In this document: positions 33,001 through 44,300 of the stretch, in pieces
Layout: every line of letters starts with the position of its first letter
How positions within the stretch are numbered: the first letter of the stretch is position 1
Assembly: GCF_040954835.1 (NCBI RefSeq)
Contig: NC_090698.1
Location: 2,602,501-2,666,500, forward strand
DNA: 64,000 nt
Direction: 5' to 3'
DNA from: Lepisosteus oculatus
Taxonomy: Eukaryota; Chordata; Actinopteri; Semionotiformes; Lepisosteidae
The notes under the pieces: model-generated
Told to the model about the DNA's origin: nothing
The model's input: the letters and a program-made list of their open reading frames with translations, nothing else
Databases searched by the model: none
Made by a program: the position numbers and the translations under genes

Positions 33001-35241
33001 AGAGGGTGGGGTTAGTTCTCACTCTGAGTTGCTGTTTTTCTCCATCTGTCCTGATTGTGTGCCAGCCCAATCTTATACAAGCACTAGTTCAGGTGGGGAG
33101 CTGCGTCAGCAGGCGTAGGCTGTAAAGGAACAAGTAAAGGTTTATTCCCTGCTGAAAAGAGAAGAAAGGAAACGCAACGTTTCGGTTGTGCTTACACCCG
33201 AAGAAGGCTCCACAGCCGGAACGTTGTGTTTCCTTTCTTCTCTTTTCAGCAGGGAATAAACCTTTAACTTGTCCCTTAGACAAGCACTAGATCACCTCAA
33301 TAACACCACATGTTCTGCACGGAAAAGAAAAAAGGCGACCACCCCCTCCTGACAGCATCAGACAACAGAAGGAAGGGACTGGAGCCTCTTGATGATGTGG
33401 GTGTTTGGTGACCTCTGACCCCTGTGTCTCCCCGTTTAGTTAAGGCTGATAAGAGGGCGGCTCAGGTGAAGATCCAGCAGCAGGAGCACGAGAGACAGGT
33501 GAGCCCTCCTGCGTGGCCCAATGTCCCCCAGGTGCTCTGTGACCTCACCTGGTCCAGTTTCACAAACTCTTCTCCTCTTCCCACAGGAGCGCGAGGACGA
33601 GCTGAGGGCCATGGCTCGCAAGATCCGGATGAAGTAAGCCCCCCGCGGCAGGCAGCGCCCCCTGCAGGCAGCTGAGCTTTCCCTTTCAGTTTTCCTCAGG
33701 AAAGACTAAGCACCTGACTTACTTTTTCATTTATAGAAATTTTGTTGTCCTTCCTCATCCGAAATAAAAGTGTAGAAAGTCTTAAGTCCCAAAAGCAGGT
33801 TTGCATCTTCTGTTGACTTCAGTTGGATTTGTCTGTGCCGCATGGGGTCCCTCAGATTTTTATTCCATCCCCGATCTTAATGATTTAATTGGACTAAATT
33901 GCATGAGAGCTGGGACCGCCTGGCCTTAACGAGCTGCCGATTGAACAGCACCCGTGACGCTCCAGCATGAAGGCGGTGGACAGCTGCTGGAGCTCCAGCT
34001 CTGTCCTGGCGGCTGTGCGGCCAGCAGGCGGCGCTCTGCGTGGGCCGATGGCGGGAGGAGGGTAAAGGGAGGAGCTTGTGCGGCGGTCAGGCTGTTGTCC
34101 GTCACTGACGCGGCGCTTGTGTTGCCTGGCAGGGAGCGGGAGCGCCGAGAGAAGGAGCGCGAGGAGTGGGAGAGGCAGTATGGGAGACAGAGCCGGTCCC
34201 CCTCGCCCAAACACAGTGAGTACCCACAATGCCCCTCCCACCCAGAGTCTTGACCGCTGTTCCGCACTGCCGCCCTTGCGATCCCTCTCCGCTGGGATGA
34301 GGGTCGGGGTGAGAGCTCAGGCTGCTGGCCAGTTAGTTCTGGTCAGTCAGACCTGTTCTGTGGGTTGAAGGTCATCTGATTCTCTGGCACATTTTCTCCC
34401 TGGCCTGAGCTGAGAACTTGCCTCGGGAGCAGATTTCAGGTCAAGGGTCACTGACAGAGCCGTGAGGGCTGTTGCCCACAAGGGCCCGATCTCTTTTCAC
34501 GGCCCAATCAGGGCAGCACTCGTCTGACGTTTGGACATTATTATTCAGTATTTTTCTGTCTTTTCCAGGTCGCGAGCACAGCTCATCCAGAAGGTATGTG
34601 GTGCATTTCAATCTTCATGATCTAGATATTTTTAAATGGCCTCAGTAAACGTCCCCCCCGCCCCCAAGAAAAAAAGAGATGGGGAGCGTCTGCAGTCTCA
34701 GATGGATAATTAAAGATGTGGCACAGCTGGTGTCAGCAGGAGCTTTGCAGGGAGTCAAGACACTGAGACAGAACTTCCTTTAGACATTTTTCCATTTTTG
34801 AGGTCTAAACGAAGACAGAAAGAGTGGAATTGCATTTTGAGATGTTCTATTCCAGTAAGAGTAAGGAAGGAAAGCAACTTATTGGTGTCATTTGAAACCT
34901 TAAACAAGGAGTTTGTTGTATGAGTTTGGCTGTTTTACCGTGTCCAACACGTTCATGTGTATAGCGGAGCTGCAGGCTCCACTTCTGTTCATCTGGTCCG
35001 GAGTTTGTGTTGCGCAAAGGAGCATAAAAATGAGCAAAGATTCTTGAAATAATCGTGAAGTGAAACATGATTAAATACTCAGAGGTGATATTAGGTGGGA
35101 AAGCGAAATCTCACCTGAGCACTCGCAGCCCAAGCGAGTTATTGGCTGTCCAGCTGGATACTAATTCAGCCCTTGTCTTGCCTCTGCTTTGCTCTCAGGA
35201 GGTCCCGCTCCCGATCGAGGAGTCCCCACTATCGGTACTGA
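20436..35241 (+). CDS. clasrp: CLK4-associating serine/arginine-rich protein (SWAP-related splicing factor)
   Basis: Nuclear SR-like protein that binds CLK4 and influences alternative splicing. Exons: 20436-20534, 21156-21253, 22289-22390, 22515-22594, 23077-23161, 23780-23919, 24438-24534, 24718-24796, 25208-25281, 26533-26574, 26772-26981, 28847-29134, 30306-30488, 31366-31405, 32831-32891, 33440-33498, 33587-33633, 34133-34215, 34569-34593, 35199-35241. All phases agree: 1935 nt, 644 aa (human about 674 by memory). Order: conserved N-terminal SWAP-like region (MWHEARKHERKLRGMM, MMPWQGDANNMIDRFDVRAH, acidic DEDGVIPDIDVEVDVDELNQ), a KxxEAEAIKHAKALEEEKAMYS helix, a basic patch, poly-Ser and RS tracts (exons at 28847 and 30306), KLTPQERLKLRMQKALNKQ, a charged ERERREKEREEWERQY coiled coil, and the C-terminus SPHYRY. 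Start: ATG at 20436 gives the family N-terminus. The donor at 26982 (gtcggt) is weak but is the only one keeping frame. Confidence 0.97.
20835..20998 (+). repeat. Dispersed retroelement 3' end with (TTA)n tail
   Basis: Contains ccattacctgtaaagcgctt then gagtggagtgtccagaaaa and gcgctatataag, ending in a perfect (ATT)n run at about 20960-20998. The same 3' end is seen at 17935-18000. It lies in clasrp intron 1. Confidence 0.8.
21313..22060 (+). repeat. 40-bp minisatellite in clasrp intron 2
   Basis: About 18 tandem copies of a 40-bp unit (acactgtgcagggtcagagg then gagagcactgtaccatacag). The first ten or so are essentially identical; later ones diverge and include shortened units. Because 40 is not a multiple of 3 the array gives long open frames in all three + frames, which are artefacts. 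Confidence 0.97.
23162..23779 (+). other. clasrp intron with poly-C acceptor tract
   Basis: 618 bases with no exon recognised, AT-rich in its second half. The polypyrimidine tract is an almost pure C run (about 23764-23777) immediately before the AG. Confidence 0.6.
23920..24437 (+). other. clasrp intron, no feature seen
   Basis: 518 bases between the acidic exon and the DVEVDVDELNQ exon. The donor is gtgtgt, the acceptor cttgttccag. Nothing else is recognised. Confidence 0.6.
25282..26532 (+). other. clasrp intron holding foldback copy B
   Basis: Intron of 1.25 kb. Apart from the mobile element at 25607-25784 it shows no exon, RNA gene or tandem repeat that I can support. Confidence 0.6.
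25607..25784. mobile_element. Foldback repeat, copy B, with 13-bp target-site duplication
   Basis: Flanked by direct repeats acagatgaataaa at 25594-25606 and 25785-25797. The two arms are inverted repeats (tttattccatgctgaaaaga against tcttttcaccatggaataaa). The right end runs into cctgcgcatgctgacgcagc and ccccacctgaact, the complement of the left end of copies C and D. The centre carries a hammerhead-ribozyme-like core, CTGAAGA (25666-25672), stem II GGC/GCC and GAAAC (25686-25690). Confidence 0.9.
26982..28846 (+). other. clasrp intron with a SINE-like repeat
   Basis: About 27590-27785 resembles the inverted head of a tRNA-derived fish SINE or related repeat (gtcaagctggaatcaagccc, then aagtagtactaaccaccaca). 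A (GT)n/(GCAGT)n microsatellite is at about 28108-28150. No additional exon is supported. Confidence 0.5.
28847..29134 (+). other. clasrp: clasrp exon encoding the poly-serine and RS repeat
   Basis: Opens with a TCC/TCG trinucleotide run coding about 25 serines, then alternating Ser-Arg (SRSRSRSRSRSR), the typical phosphorylation substrate of CLK and SRPK kinases. The DNA is a low-complexity trinucleotide and hexanucleotide repeat, so its length may vary between individuals. Frames on other strands here are shadows. Confidence 0.92.
29135..30305 (+). other. clasrp intron, no feature seen
   Basis: 1.17 kb between the two RS-coding exons. No repeat or exon recognised apart from short CT runs near 29540-29565. 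Confidence 0.55.
30650..31026. mobile_element. Non-autonomous element with terminal inverted repeats (377 bp)
   Basis: The left end cactcggcggccaaaatatt plus aggaaccc (30650-30677) is the near-perfect inverse complement of the right end ggttcctaatattttgggcg plus gcagagtg (30999-31026). There is no coding capacity. A DNA-transposon MITE is the simplest reading; the superfamily is unknown and no clear target duplication was seen. It lies in a clasrp intron. Confidence 0.8.
31406..32830 (+). other. Long clasrp intron with a CpG-rich second half
   Basis: The first part contains AT-rich DNA and a small direct repeat of ttaacatta. From about 32110 to 32820 it turns GC- and CpG-rich. There, several long overlapping frames exist on both strands (for example 31786-32676 + and 32039-32974 -), none resembling a known protein. 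The exon at 32831 interrupts the minus frame, so they are judged chance frames. Confidence 0.6.
33088..33279. mobile_element. Foldback repeat, copy C, with 11-bp target-site duplication
   Basis: Flanked by acaagcactag at 33077-33087 and 33280-33290. The left end ttcaggtggggagctgcgtc is intact; the arms tttattccctgctgaaaaga and tcttttcagcagggaataaa are perfect complements, including a compensatory change (ccctgc/gcaggg against ccatgc/gcatgg elsewhere). The central core is decayed (cccgaagaagg, ccggaac). Confidence 0.92.
34594..35198 (+). other. Last clasrp intron
   Basis: 605 bases, AT-rich, with a C/A run at 34650-34676. No embedded gene is seen. It ends tgctctcag before the final 43-nt coding exon portion. 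Confidence 0.6.
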
Positions 35242-36170
35242 GCGCCCAAGCTCCTCCAGGTCCTCCGCAGCCGCCGGAGAGCTCGGGGTCTACAGTGGCA
35301 TCCCCATTCCAGTTTCGTTACCTTGTGACATTTCCACCTTGTGTACAGAGGGTCCCGACTCGGAACACGTCTGCTGTCTCCTGCATTTTAGGGTTAACGG
35401 CACCGGCCTGCAGGTTCACTGAGTTGGTTTTTGTTTTTTCTCCCTGGCAAGTGAGATTGGACTGGTTGTTAAATCTGCACTGGATACAGAGCACTGGGGG
35501 ATACAGAATTCTAGGGGATACTAGAGGAGAGACGAGCATCAACAGTTCTCTTGATCTCTTTCCTTTAGCCAAGGGCTTTCAGCCTGGGGCCCAGACCGGC
35601 AGCTCCTGGCACCCCTCAGACAGGGAGCAGGAGCTGACGTTAAGGTTGGGAGAGGAGCCTTCAGATCCCACTTTTCCCGTTTCCAGATGCCATGACTCTG
35701 GGCAGCCTTGATCCGTTCGAGCTCTGTTCAAGACTTTTATTTCTCAAGTGGACATATGCAGCGAGCTCCAGCAAAATCAGTAATTATTAGGTAATGGGCC
35801 TGATGTTTACAGCTGCAGATAAAGGAGCTCTTAAGCACATTATCTCAGTTTTCTGTAAGACTGTTTTAAGAGTTCAGTGCCAGCCTAGCAGATAGATTTT
35901 ATTTCAGGCATGCTGCACACAATTTAAAGGAAAGTCCTGCAGGTAAGTTTGCCCAGGGTCCTGTCATACTGGGTCATTTCTGTCACTGGAACTTAATAAA
36001 TATGACCTCCCACAAAACTGAATGTAAAAACCAGAGAGAGATCTGCCCTTCAAAATGTAAAAGAAATCATTATTTTGAGGCATTTTCTCCTACCTGCTTT
36101 GAAACTATTTTTTCTGTGTCATTTCTCGGGCCGGTGTACATATTTTTGATGCTGTTTGTGAACAATTAAA
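35242..36170 (+). other. clasrp: 3' UTR of clasrp
   Basis: About 930 bases from the stop to ATTAAA at 36165-36170; an alternative AATAAA is at 35995-36000. A Pumilio-type word tgtacata is at 36135-36142, 23 bases before the distal signal. The two signals suggest alternative polyadenylation. Open frames across the UTR are not conserved-looking. Confidence 0.65.
36165..36170 (+). terminator. clasrp: Distal poly(A) signal ATTAAA of clasrp
   Basis: ATTAAA in gaacaattaaatgaaattcc, followed by the T/GT-rich stretch gctcttttgttgagtg 30-50 bases later. The AATAAA at 35995-36000 is the competing proximal signal. Confidence 0.6.
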
Positions 36171-37680
36171 TGAAATTCCAAACAGACTTTGGAGAATCTG
36201 CTCTTTTGTTGAGTGAATGCATTAAAGATGAGCACTGGGAGAATTCCTCGTCGATGGTGTTAATTTCTGCTATCTGGCCAATCTTGTTCGCATGTTCCTG
36301 TGTGATTGGAGGTGCCCTGCCTAGCCTCGGTGCTTCCTGGCACTGTTAACGACTTCATTAGCTCACTCGGGTATGGTTGGGGGAGGGGGGGTGGTGCTGT
36401 GTTGGGATTCCAGGGGACTGTCTTCATCTGTGGACGACGGATGAGGCTCCAGGCTCTGTGCTCCAGTGGCAGCCCAGGTGGCCAGCTCGCCCTCTGGTCT
36501 GGTAATCCCCAGACACTGTTTACAGCAAGGCAGGAGACCACAAACTGAACTGAAAGCAGCCCACATGTGCAGCGTGTTAAACCTGTTCCACATGGGATTT
36601 CACTGGCCACTTCCTGATTAGAATGGCTACCCTGCTCCAGAGAGGGGTGAAACCGTTGGCTTCTGCTTCTCAGATTGAACTTCACTTCAATTTTACTGGT
36701 TTATCGACTTGCTGCCCAATCGCACAGCCCTGCTTCAGTGCGTGTAGTAACCTGCGCAGACCAGCCCTGCACCAAATCATGACGGCTGGAAAAGGACATC
36801 GGAGCCTTTTCTGAGGCCGTGAAGCCCAGTGATTCAGCCTGCTGAGCCTCTCCTGGGAGCGGAGACGAGCCTGCTGTAAGAAGAGCTGACCCTCGCTCCC
36901 CGGATAGGAGAATTGTGTGATCTTCTCGGGAGACTGTGCCCTTTGCTTGTGCGTCTGCGTGTGTCTGGCCCTACGCGGTGCTCAGGGGTGTGCTGACGGG
37001 TGCCGTCCTGCGTCTCCTTGTGCGACTGGAGACAGTACAAGGTGGCGGCTCAGTGTCGGTCCTCTACATAGGGCACGAAGCTGCACGCATCCGTAAATTT
37101 CCATTCTCCACTTCGGAAAGGAGCCGGGCAAGCCTGAAAGGTCCGGACCGGGCCTGGAGTCCTTTCTGCGCCGGAAAGACGCGGGCCCTCTCCTTGGCCA
37201 GTTCGGGTGTTCTGGAGCTGTGCTGGTTGGACTGGGCCCGTCCAGCAGGAGTGCATTGAAATGCATTTATACAGCCAAAGCCTTTTTTTTTTTCCTTAAA
37301 AGTTCGGGGCCCCAGCCAGAGCTCTCTCTGCTGAGCGCTCGCCAGGGGGCGCTCTGACCTCACTCCAGTGATCAGCCCCTCGGAAGTTCACGGGTTATAA
37401 AGTTATAAAATCTTACCTATCTCACCCCTCAAGATGAGTGAATGGACCGTTGTGTGTTTTTTTACACACACACACAGAAATTGATCATTAATTGTGAAGA
37501 CCGGTGTACAGCATTTCTACTTCCAAAATGGAATTTATGGTTTATGCATTTAGATACTGACAGCATTAAATAAATTGGTCCGGTAATGGCAAAAGAACTA
37601 TGGGCAGGCCTACACCCAGGAGGACACGCTGGAGGTGAGAGGAGACTGAACGGACCCCCTCGCTGCTTTCCTGCTTGTCT
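36171..37680. other. Intergenic spacer between clasrp and znf296
   Basis: About 1.5 kb with no gene seen. It is GC-balanced with short TTTTTTT and (CA)n runs near 37280 and 37460. Frames at 36936-37363 on both strands overlap each other and resemble no family. Confidence 0.55.
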
Positions 37681-38324
37681 CTGAACCGGACAGGCAGAGC
37701 CGGAGAAGAACTCCCTTCCCCCTCCGCTTGGTCCCCGTCGGCTCTCGGACCCCGGCCGAGTGAATTACCAGCGGAACAACCGGGGTTAATGCAGAAAGGA
37801 AAGCGGGTCCCCCTTACGGCGGGTCGCTGCGGTAACCGGAACTGTGGCCGCAGGAGCAAACTGCTGAAACTGCGCTTCGCCGAGATCGGAACCGGATAAC
37901 ACAGAGCCGTTCGGACTCAGGAAGCCGCCAAGAAGAATTGCGACACTTCTGACCTATTTCTGCGGGTAGAAATAAATATTAAGGAGGCGGAAATCTTACG
38001 CGCCGGTCTAGGGAGTGGCGGGCCGAGTGACAGACGCGGGGCCCAGTCGGAGGCGGGGTCGCCGGGGAAGTGTCCTGCCCAGACGGGCGGCGCTAAGGCG
38101 AAGCAGCCCGGGCCGTGCGCGGAGCCGGAGAAGCTGTCTGAACTTGAGAGAGGGAGGGCGGGTTTGGCTGCCCGAGAGCAGGAAGGCGAGTGATTCGGGC
38201 GGACCGCCGAACCCAGAACCGGGACCCGGGGCGACGGAGGCAGCGTGCCGGCGCTGCGTGTTGCGGAGGTGTCCGGGGAAGGAGGGATCGCCATTCGCTC
38301 CTGGGACGCGCCGGCTGAAGGACG
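37680..38324 (+). promoter_or_regulatory. znf296: CpG-rich promoter and 5' UTR of znf296
   Basis: Dense CpG from about 37680 to the ATG at 38325, continuing past exon 1 to about 39200, as expected for a developmental transcription factor gene. No TATA box is placed with confidence. The leader directly before the start reads gctgaaggacgATG, with a G at -3 only after one base shift, so the Kozak context is moderate. Confidence 0.5.
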
Positions 38325-41300
38325 ATGTCCAGGCGCAAACTAGGGAGCAGACCTCAGCACCTGAGCACGTTTCAAGGTAAAAAAAAACCCACACACACCC
38401 GCACTTGATATCCGGGCCACGGGCGGACCCAGCCCGGCTGCGATCTGCGCCGTGACAGCAGGGGAGCCGCGGTCCTGCGCCGCCTGAACCCACCGGGGCT
38501 GCAGTTACTGTAGTTTTGCCCTGAACGCTGCCCGGCGTCCTGGAGTTGAGAGCAATCTCATCGCTCCTCGGCACTTCCTTGTTTCTGATCAACTTGGGCT
38601 GCTTTTGTGTGTGTGTGTGTATGTGTTGTTGTTGATGCTGTTGTTGTTATTGTTGTACGTGGCGGCTGTGACAGTTTTCCACCGCTTTCTGGAAATGCGG
38701 CGGAGACCGCGTGTTACGCGGGGCACCGTCCGTCGCGACCGAGAAAGTTGTGCTCTTGCGGTGCTTTAATCCTGCGTGATTCCGGGGGGGTGATGCCGCG
38801 CGTGTGCTCTGCTGCGCGGGGAGGTGCGCGGGTCCCGGCTCCGCAGGTTCAGCGATCGCGCCTCACCTGGGAGCACATCGTGCGCCGAGCTGGCCCGGTC
38901 CGGCGGTACCGGCTCGGCTCTCCCTGTCGGAGCGCCCCTGAGCGCCTCGCCGCCGGGCTGCGCAGGTGCTCCGGGGGCGCCCCTCGACACGTGTCTCCCC
39001 CCGCGCGGCTCCGCACGGCCCGGACCGGCTCGGCTCGGCCCGGCCCGGTGACTCTCCCCTCTGCGGGCCGTTGTGTCCGGCGACATGGCCGCGATCAGGT
39101 GCCCCTGTCCCGTGCGACGCGCCGAGCTGCGTGGAAGTTCGGAGCCGCGCCGGGTCACGGCGAGCTGCTCCCAGCACCCAGCGTGGGGCTGACGGCTAGC
39201 TGTCACGTTTTCTTTTTCAAAAAACAACAACACACGAATCAGCCTGTCTGGCTAATTAGGGCGCGTGCTGGTCGACTTAGACATCGCAGGTTCTAGTTTG
39301 TTTAATTTCACCGTCACCCCACCCTCCCCCCTCCAATAAAGGACTTTTTACAGCTTCGGTGTAGAAATGATGTACTGTAAACGCCCGTGTGTCTCGTCGC
39401 GGCGGTGGCCGGGGCTCCGTGGAGCGTTTTCAAGCGCTCTCATCCCGGCGGGCCGCGGAGGAGACACGGGGTGGGAGCCGGGCAGGGCAGCCCAGCGCAG
39501 ACACCCCGGCCCTGCTTGTGGCAAGCCAGCTCCGTCGAAGCCTGTGAGGTCCGGGCCGGTCTGTGCTCGTTCTTCGGGTTCGGCTGCCTAGAGGGGCGAC
39601 TCGTATGTCACCCCCGGAGCTGCAGGTCGCCCTGAAACCCGCAGTGTGCACGCCAGGGGGGATGGGGGTAATGTGGTCTCAGCTTCGGGGTGCTGCTGTT
39701 CTCACACTGGTCAGCTGCTCTCTGAGCAATGGATGGAACAAATCGTCAGTGCCAGTGGCCAGTGGTCAGAAGGGAACTGTTCTCCTGTGTCCAGGAATGG
39801 ACAATTTGAAGGTGGTCTGTCAAAGTCCAGCAGGACTGGGGCTCTCCACAACCACCTCTGAGTAGCTCGCGCAGTGGGATCCTAGTGTCTCATCCTCGGA
39901 GTGATTCCAGTTCTTTATTGCAATCCGGCTGGACATTTGGAGCTAAACCCAACTAAGCGCTCCTTCCCGGACGGACACTTTGGGATTTCCGTGGGGCTCG
40001 GTGCTCCTGGGCTGGAATGCCCCCCGAGACGGGCTCTGAGTCGGGCCCGGCCCGGGGGGCGCGGATGAGCCCGTGTGGTTTGAGAACGAGTCGGCGGCAC
40101 CAGAGCCAGTCACGCCGGCCGGGGTGTCCAGGTGCACCCCCCTCCAGCCCCGGGGAGGGGGACGTGGCGCAGAGCCGACTGTGGCTCGCCTGTGACTCAG
40201 CCGGCGCCCGACTCATGCTTCTCTGCGGAACAAATGTCAAGACGCGCCTGCTCTGTCGCGAAAAAAAGTCCCCGAGAGGAAAATCCTGAATTTGCCCAGG
40301 GGAGGAGGAGACCTCTCTGCGTCTGTCGGTCTCTCGTCGGAGGCTCTGTCGTCGGCGGGGCAGACTCGGGGTCACCAGGGGACAGAGAGAGCAAGCGTCT
40401 TTACACCGAGACATGTGGGGGGCTGGAACAGCCTGCACAGCTCTCTGGGATCCTGTAAGGAAGAGCTGGATTACTGGTAAAGAAGACATGCAGGCCAGGC
40501 TGCCCCCTCCCTGCCACAACGCTCCACTCAGAAACGCACAAGAATGTAATGAGGAGAAGGTGTACAATGTAGACAAGTATGTTAAAGCATGCCGGCCGCA
40601 GAAATTCCCTCTAGAAATACAAGATGGGAAACGCTGCGCTGTAAGAGACTGCTTCTGAAACACTTGGGTGTTTATGGTGCTGCAGCATCTCTCAGATTGT
40701 GTGAGGAAACAATCAAAAAGTGGAACCGGATGTCGAGATTTGTAGATTTTATCACTGTTGAATTTGTGTCAAGAGGTATGTTAGAATTCTGCAAATAATA
40801 ATAATAATTTATTATAGTAATGGTAATTTGTATAACAGTTTTAAAAGTAGCATCTCAAAGCGTGTGTTTTACGCTAGGTGCTTGTAAGGATAGCAAATTA
40901 CAAAGGGCCTTAGAAGGCTAACTTAAGAAGATAATCGATTAGAAGTGCAGCAGAAGTTAGGAAACGGAGTAGACACAGACACTGATTTGGCAAAAGCCCT
41001 TCTGAAAAGAAAGGTTTGGAGTCTAGATTTTAAATGAAGTGTAGTAGTGAGACCTCAGACGATCGCGTACAGTTTTGGTCAGAAACTGCGGCTCTGGAAT
41101 CCGAAACAATCCCAAGCTCAAGATGTGTGTCCCACACTGACAGGCTGCGGGAACTGAGTCTCTTTAGGGGGAAAGGAGTGTCCCACACTGACAGGCTGCG
41201 GGAACTGAGTCTCTTTAGTCCTGAATAGACCTGACCACGAGGGGGCATGACTGAAGACTTCAGAATCCTCAAAGGAGCTGCCGAACTCAAACCAGCAGAC

Positions 41301-44300
41301 TGCTTGACCATCAGTGAGACATGGACCAGAGGGCACAAGTAGAAAACCGCAGAGCAGTGATATAAAAGCGAGAACCGGTGGCACTTCTTTACATGAAGGG
41401 TGGTGGGAGTGTGGAACAGGCTGCCTAGTTGATATCCTGGCTTCTTTCTAAGAAGCCGCTGGATGAGGTCCTGGGAGCAGCGAACTGGCACACAGGCCAG
41501 ATGTGCTGAACGGCTCCTCTTGTACGTGACCGGCCTTGAGTTCGTTCGGCAGGGGGAATGCTGGCGCTGAGGGGAATTTCGGTTTATTCACTGTGGTCTT
41601 GTGTTTAATGTTTTCGTGAGAACCTGAAAGGGGAAGACCAGACCTCTGAAGAGTAAAAAGCCAGAACAAAGAGGGGTGGCTGTTGATTCCGTGGCGCCTT
41701 TGTGCAACACCAGCCAAAACCGGATAATTCACAACCAGGTCCGGGACGAACCGGAGACGGTCACGGGGTCACGGGGTCACGGGGTGGGGGGGCTTGACCC
41801 CAGGGGTGCAGCCCTGGCACAGTCCTGCGGGTTACAGGGTGCACACTCTGGGCCAGGCAGCCCGGAGAAGCCAAACCTGTTTTCAGGCGGCGAGGAAGCA
41901 GAGGGCCGTGTTTACTGACAACAGGGAGGGAGGATCGGCATGCCGGGTCTCGCAGGACTGCGCGGAGGGGAGGGGGGGGGGGGCAGGACTGAGCGCGTCT
42001 GTGTGTCTGTGAGACAGTCGTCCCGCCTCCCCTCCTCCCCTCCTCCCCTCCCGCTTCGGAGCCAGCATGGCCGTCAGGTGCACGAGAGCAAAGGGAGAGA
42101 GCCTGGGCTTTTTCAGACTGCCTCCGCGGCGGGACAGCGGTGTCCAGTGCCGCCCGGGTCTGTGGTCCTGTGACCTCTGGCTCGGCAGCGCATGTCCGGG
42201 CAGCCTTCCTCGTCCAAGACCAGCGCGCTACTGGAGCGCCGAGAGGCTTCTCGCAGACGGAGACGCGCGCCTGTGGGTGGCCGGCGCTGTCCTGGAGCGT
42301 GGGGCAGAGGTCAGGGAGGTGTCCGGACCGGGGCGGGTTTGTTGTTCGTCAGGACTCTGCTTGCTGATGCTTCTTTGCGAGCTGTAGTGATCCTGCCTCG
42401 CCTCGGGAGGGCGCCGCAGAGTCCCGTGGGCACTAGGTGGGGGGGGTGCGGGGAGGAGCCCTATGTGGAGGCCCAGCCAGGGCCCCTGCCAGCGCGATCG
42501 GTGAGCCCGCCTGGTGTGGGCGCGGGAGGGCGAAGGAGGCTGCACGACGTCGTTTTCAGCTCGGCCTCACTCCGGATGTTTCCGTCCTTGTCCGCAGACG
42601 AGCCGGAGCCTGGCGATGTCGCCGATTCCGTGTCGGAGAAAGCTGCCGGCCTGGACGTGGGAGACCGGGATCTCCTGACCTGCGGGCAGTGCCGGAGCAC
42701 TTTCCCCCTGGCACACATCCTGCTCTTCATCCAGCACAAGAGAGGGCGCTGCGGGGGCGGGACCTGCCTCGGGGAGGAGGAGCTCCAGGCACACGGCCCG
42801 CCTTCCCCACCCAGGAGAACTCTGATGCGGGCCCCCTATCTGGCCAATGGGGTGCTGGAGGCGGTGCCACTGGATCTGTTTGGTGGAGGGATTTATAGGC
42901 AGGCCAACGGACCAATGGTGAAGCAGGAAGCTCTGGGACTAGGTGAGTAAGAGGGAGAGGTCATATTTCTCACAGTTGTCGATTGCTCTACTTCGTATTT
43001 CTTCATTAGGAATTTTTGCTATGTTTTGGGTGACTCATGAACCTAGGTGACCTTTAAACCTTTGAAAACAACTATCAAGATCCACTTTCAGAAACCGTCA
43101 GCGCTGCAGCGGTAAACAGTGCTTCTATAATAAACTCTCAGCGCTGTGAAGTGACACCTGCCCCCTCTGTCCTCACTGTCACATATTGCTGACCTTTCTT
43201 TCATTCAATTTGATTTTATTTTTATAACCCCAGAAAGAGGAACCACGAGGAGGAAGGATTTGTCTGCTGCCGCTCAGAGGGTTTGATTTGAACTCTCTGA
43301 AGGAAGCGGGCCTGATTCGGGTCATGGCCGAGAAATCTCTGAGCTGCGCTGCGTTTCCTTCCTCCTTTCAGAGCCCCCTGCTCGCGCCAGAGCCCGCCCG
43401 GCCCAGCCGATTTCAAGTCCGGGATCCGTGCGGATCTTCGGAACCGTGGAACCGGGCCGGCCCACCGGTGCCACCTCGGAGCCCCTCGCCCCCGCTCCAC
43501 GATCGAACGGTTAAAAGGCCTAAACCGACAGCGGCCCCTCTCCCAGCGCCTGGGCCTGCGCGGGCGGCGCCCGTGTCAGCTGTGCTTGCGGTAACTGGAT
43601 CTGTCCCCAGGGCAGGCGAGCGAGCAGCTACCTGTCCCTAATTAAATTCGCCAGCCCAGGCCCGTCATCAGGGAGGGCCGCAGGGATCGGCGCCGGTAAT
43701 GACCCTGGGAATGACCTCCCGGCTGTCGGCCACGAGGAGTGCAGGCAGGCTGGAGATCCTCGCCCCCTCCTCCTCCTCCTCCTCTTCACAGACATGCTGC
43801 CCCTCTGCCCCCCTGCCCCCAGCAGCAGGATGGCGAAGCACAGTCAGTCCTCTCCCTTCCTCCCTCTCTCCCCTGGGGCGCCCGAGTGAAACCTGGTGGG
43901 GTAATTATAGCCCGAGGGGAAGTCCGCAGCGCCGAGCCACACAGGGGACGACACCTGCTGTCACGGTCCTCGCGCGGCGCTACAGGGGGGGCGCTATAAT
44001 TAACCCACCCCCCCACGGCCGCTGGCTCTGTGGCCTTCGCTGCACAGGGGGGTCCAGGGCCTGGGCCGCCGCGTGGCAACACCCCCAAAACTTTAGGGTC
44101 TCATGGGGAGTAGGGGCGATCCGCTTTTTGGACCTGAAACGGAGACGCGGCCGGAGAGGGGATCGAAGGGTGCCCGCGTGCGGACAGCGGAACTGAGTGC
44201 CGGGGTCCTTCCCCCTGTTAAGTCGTCTGCGGGGGCTCAGCCCCCCTGACGACCTGCCCCCCGAGTCCTGGGCGAGTAGCTCGTTCTGCACCCCGCGCCC

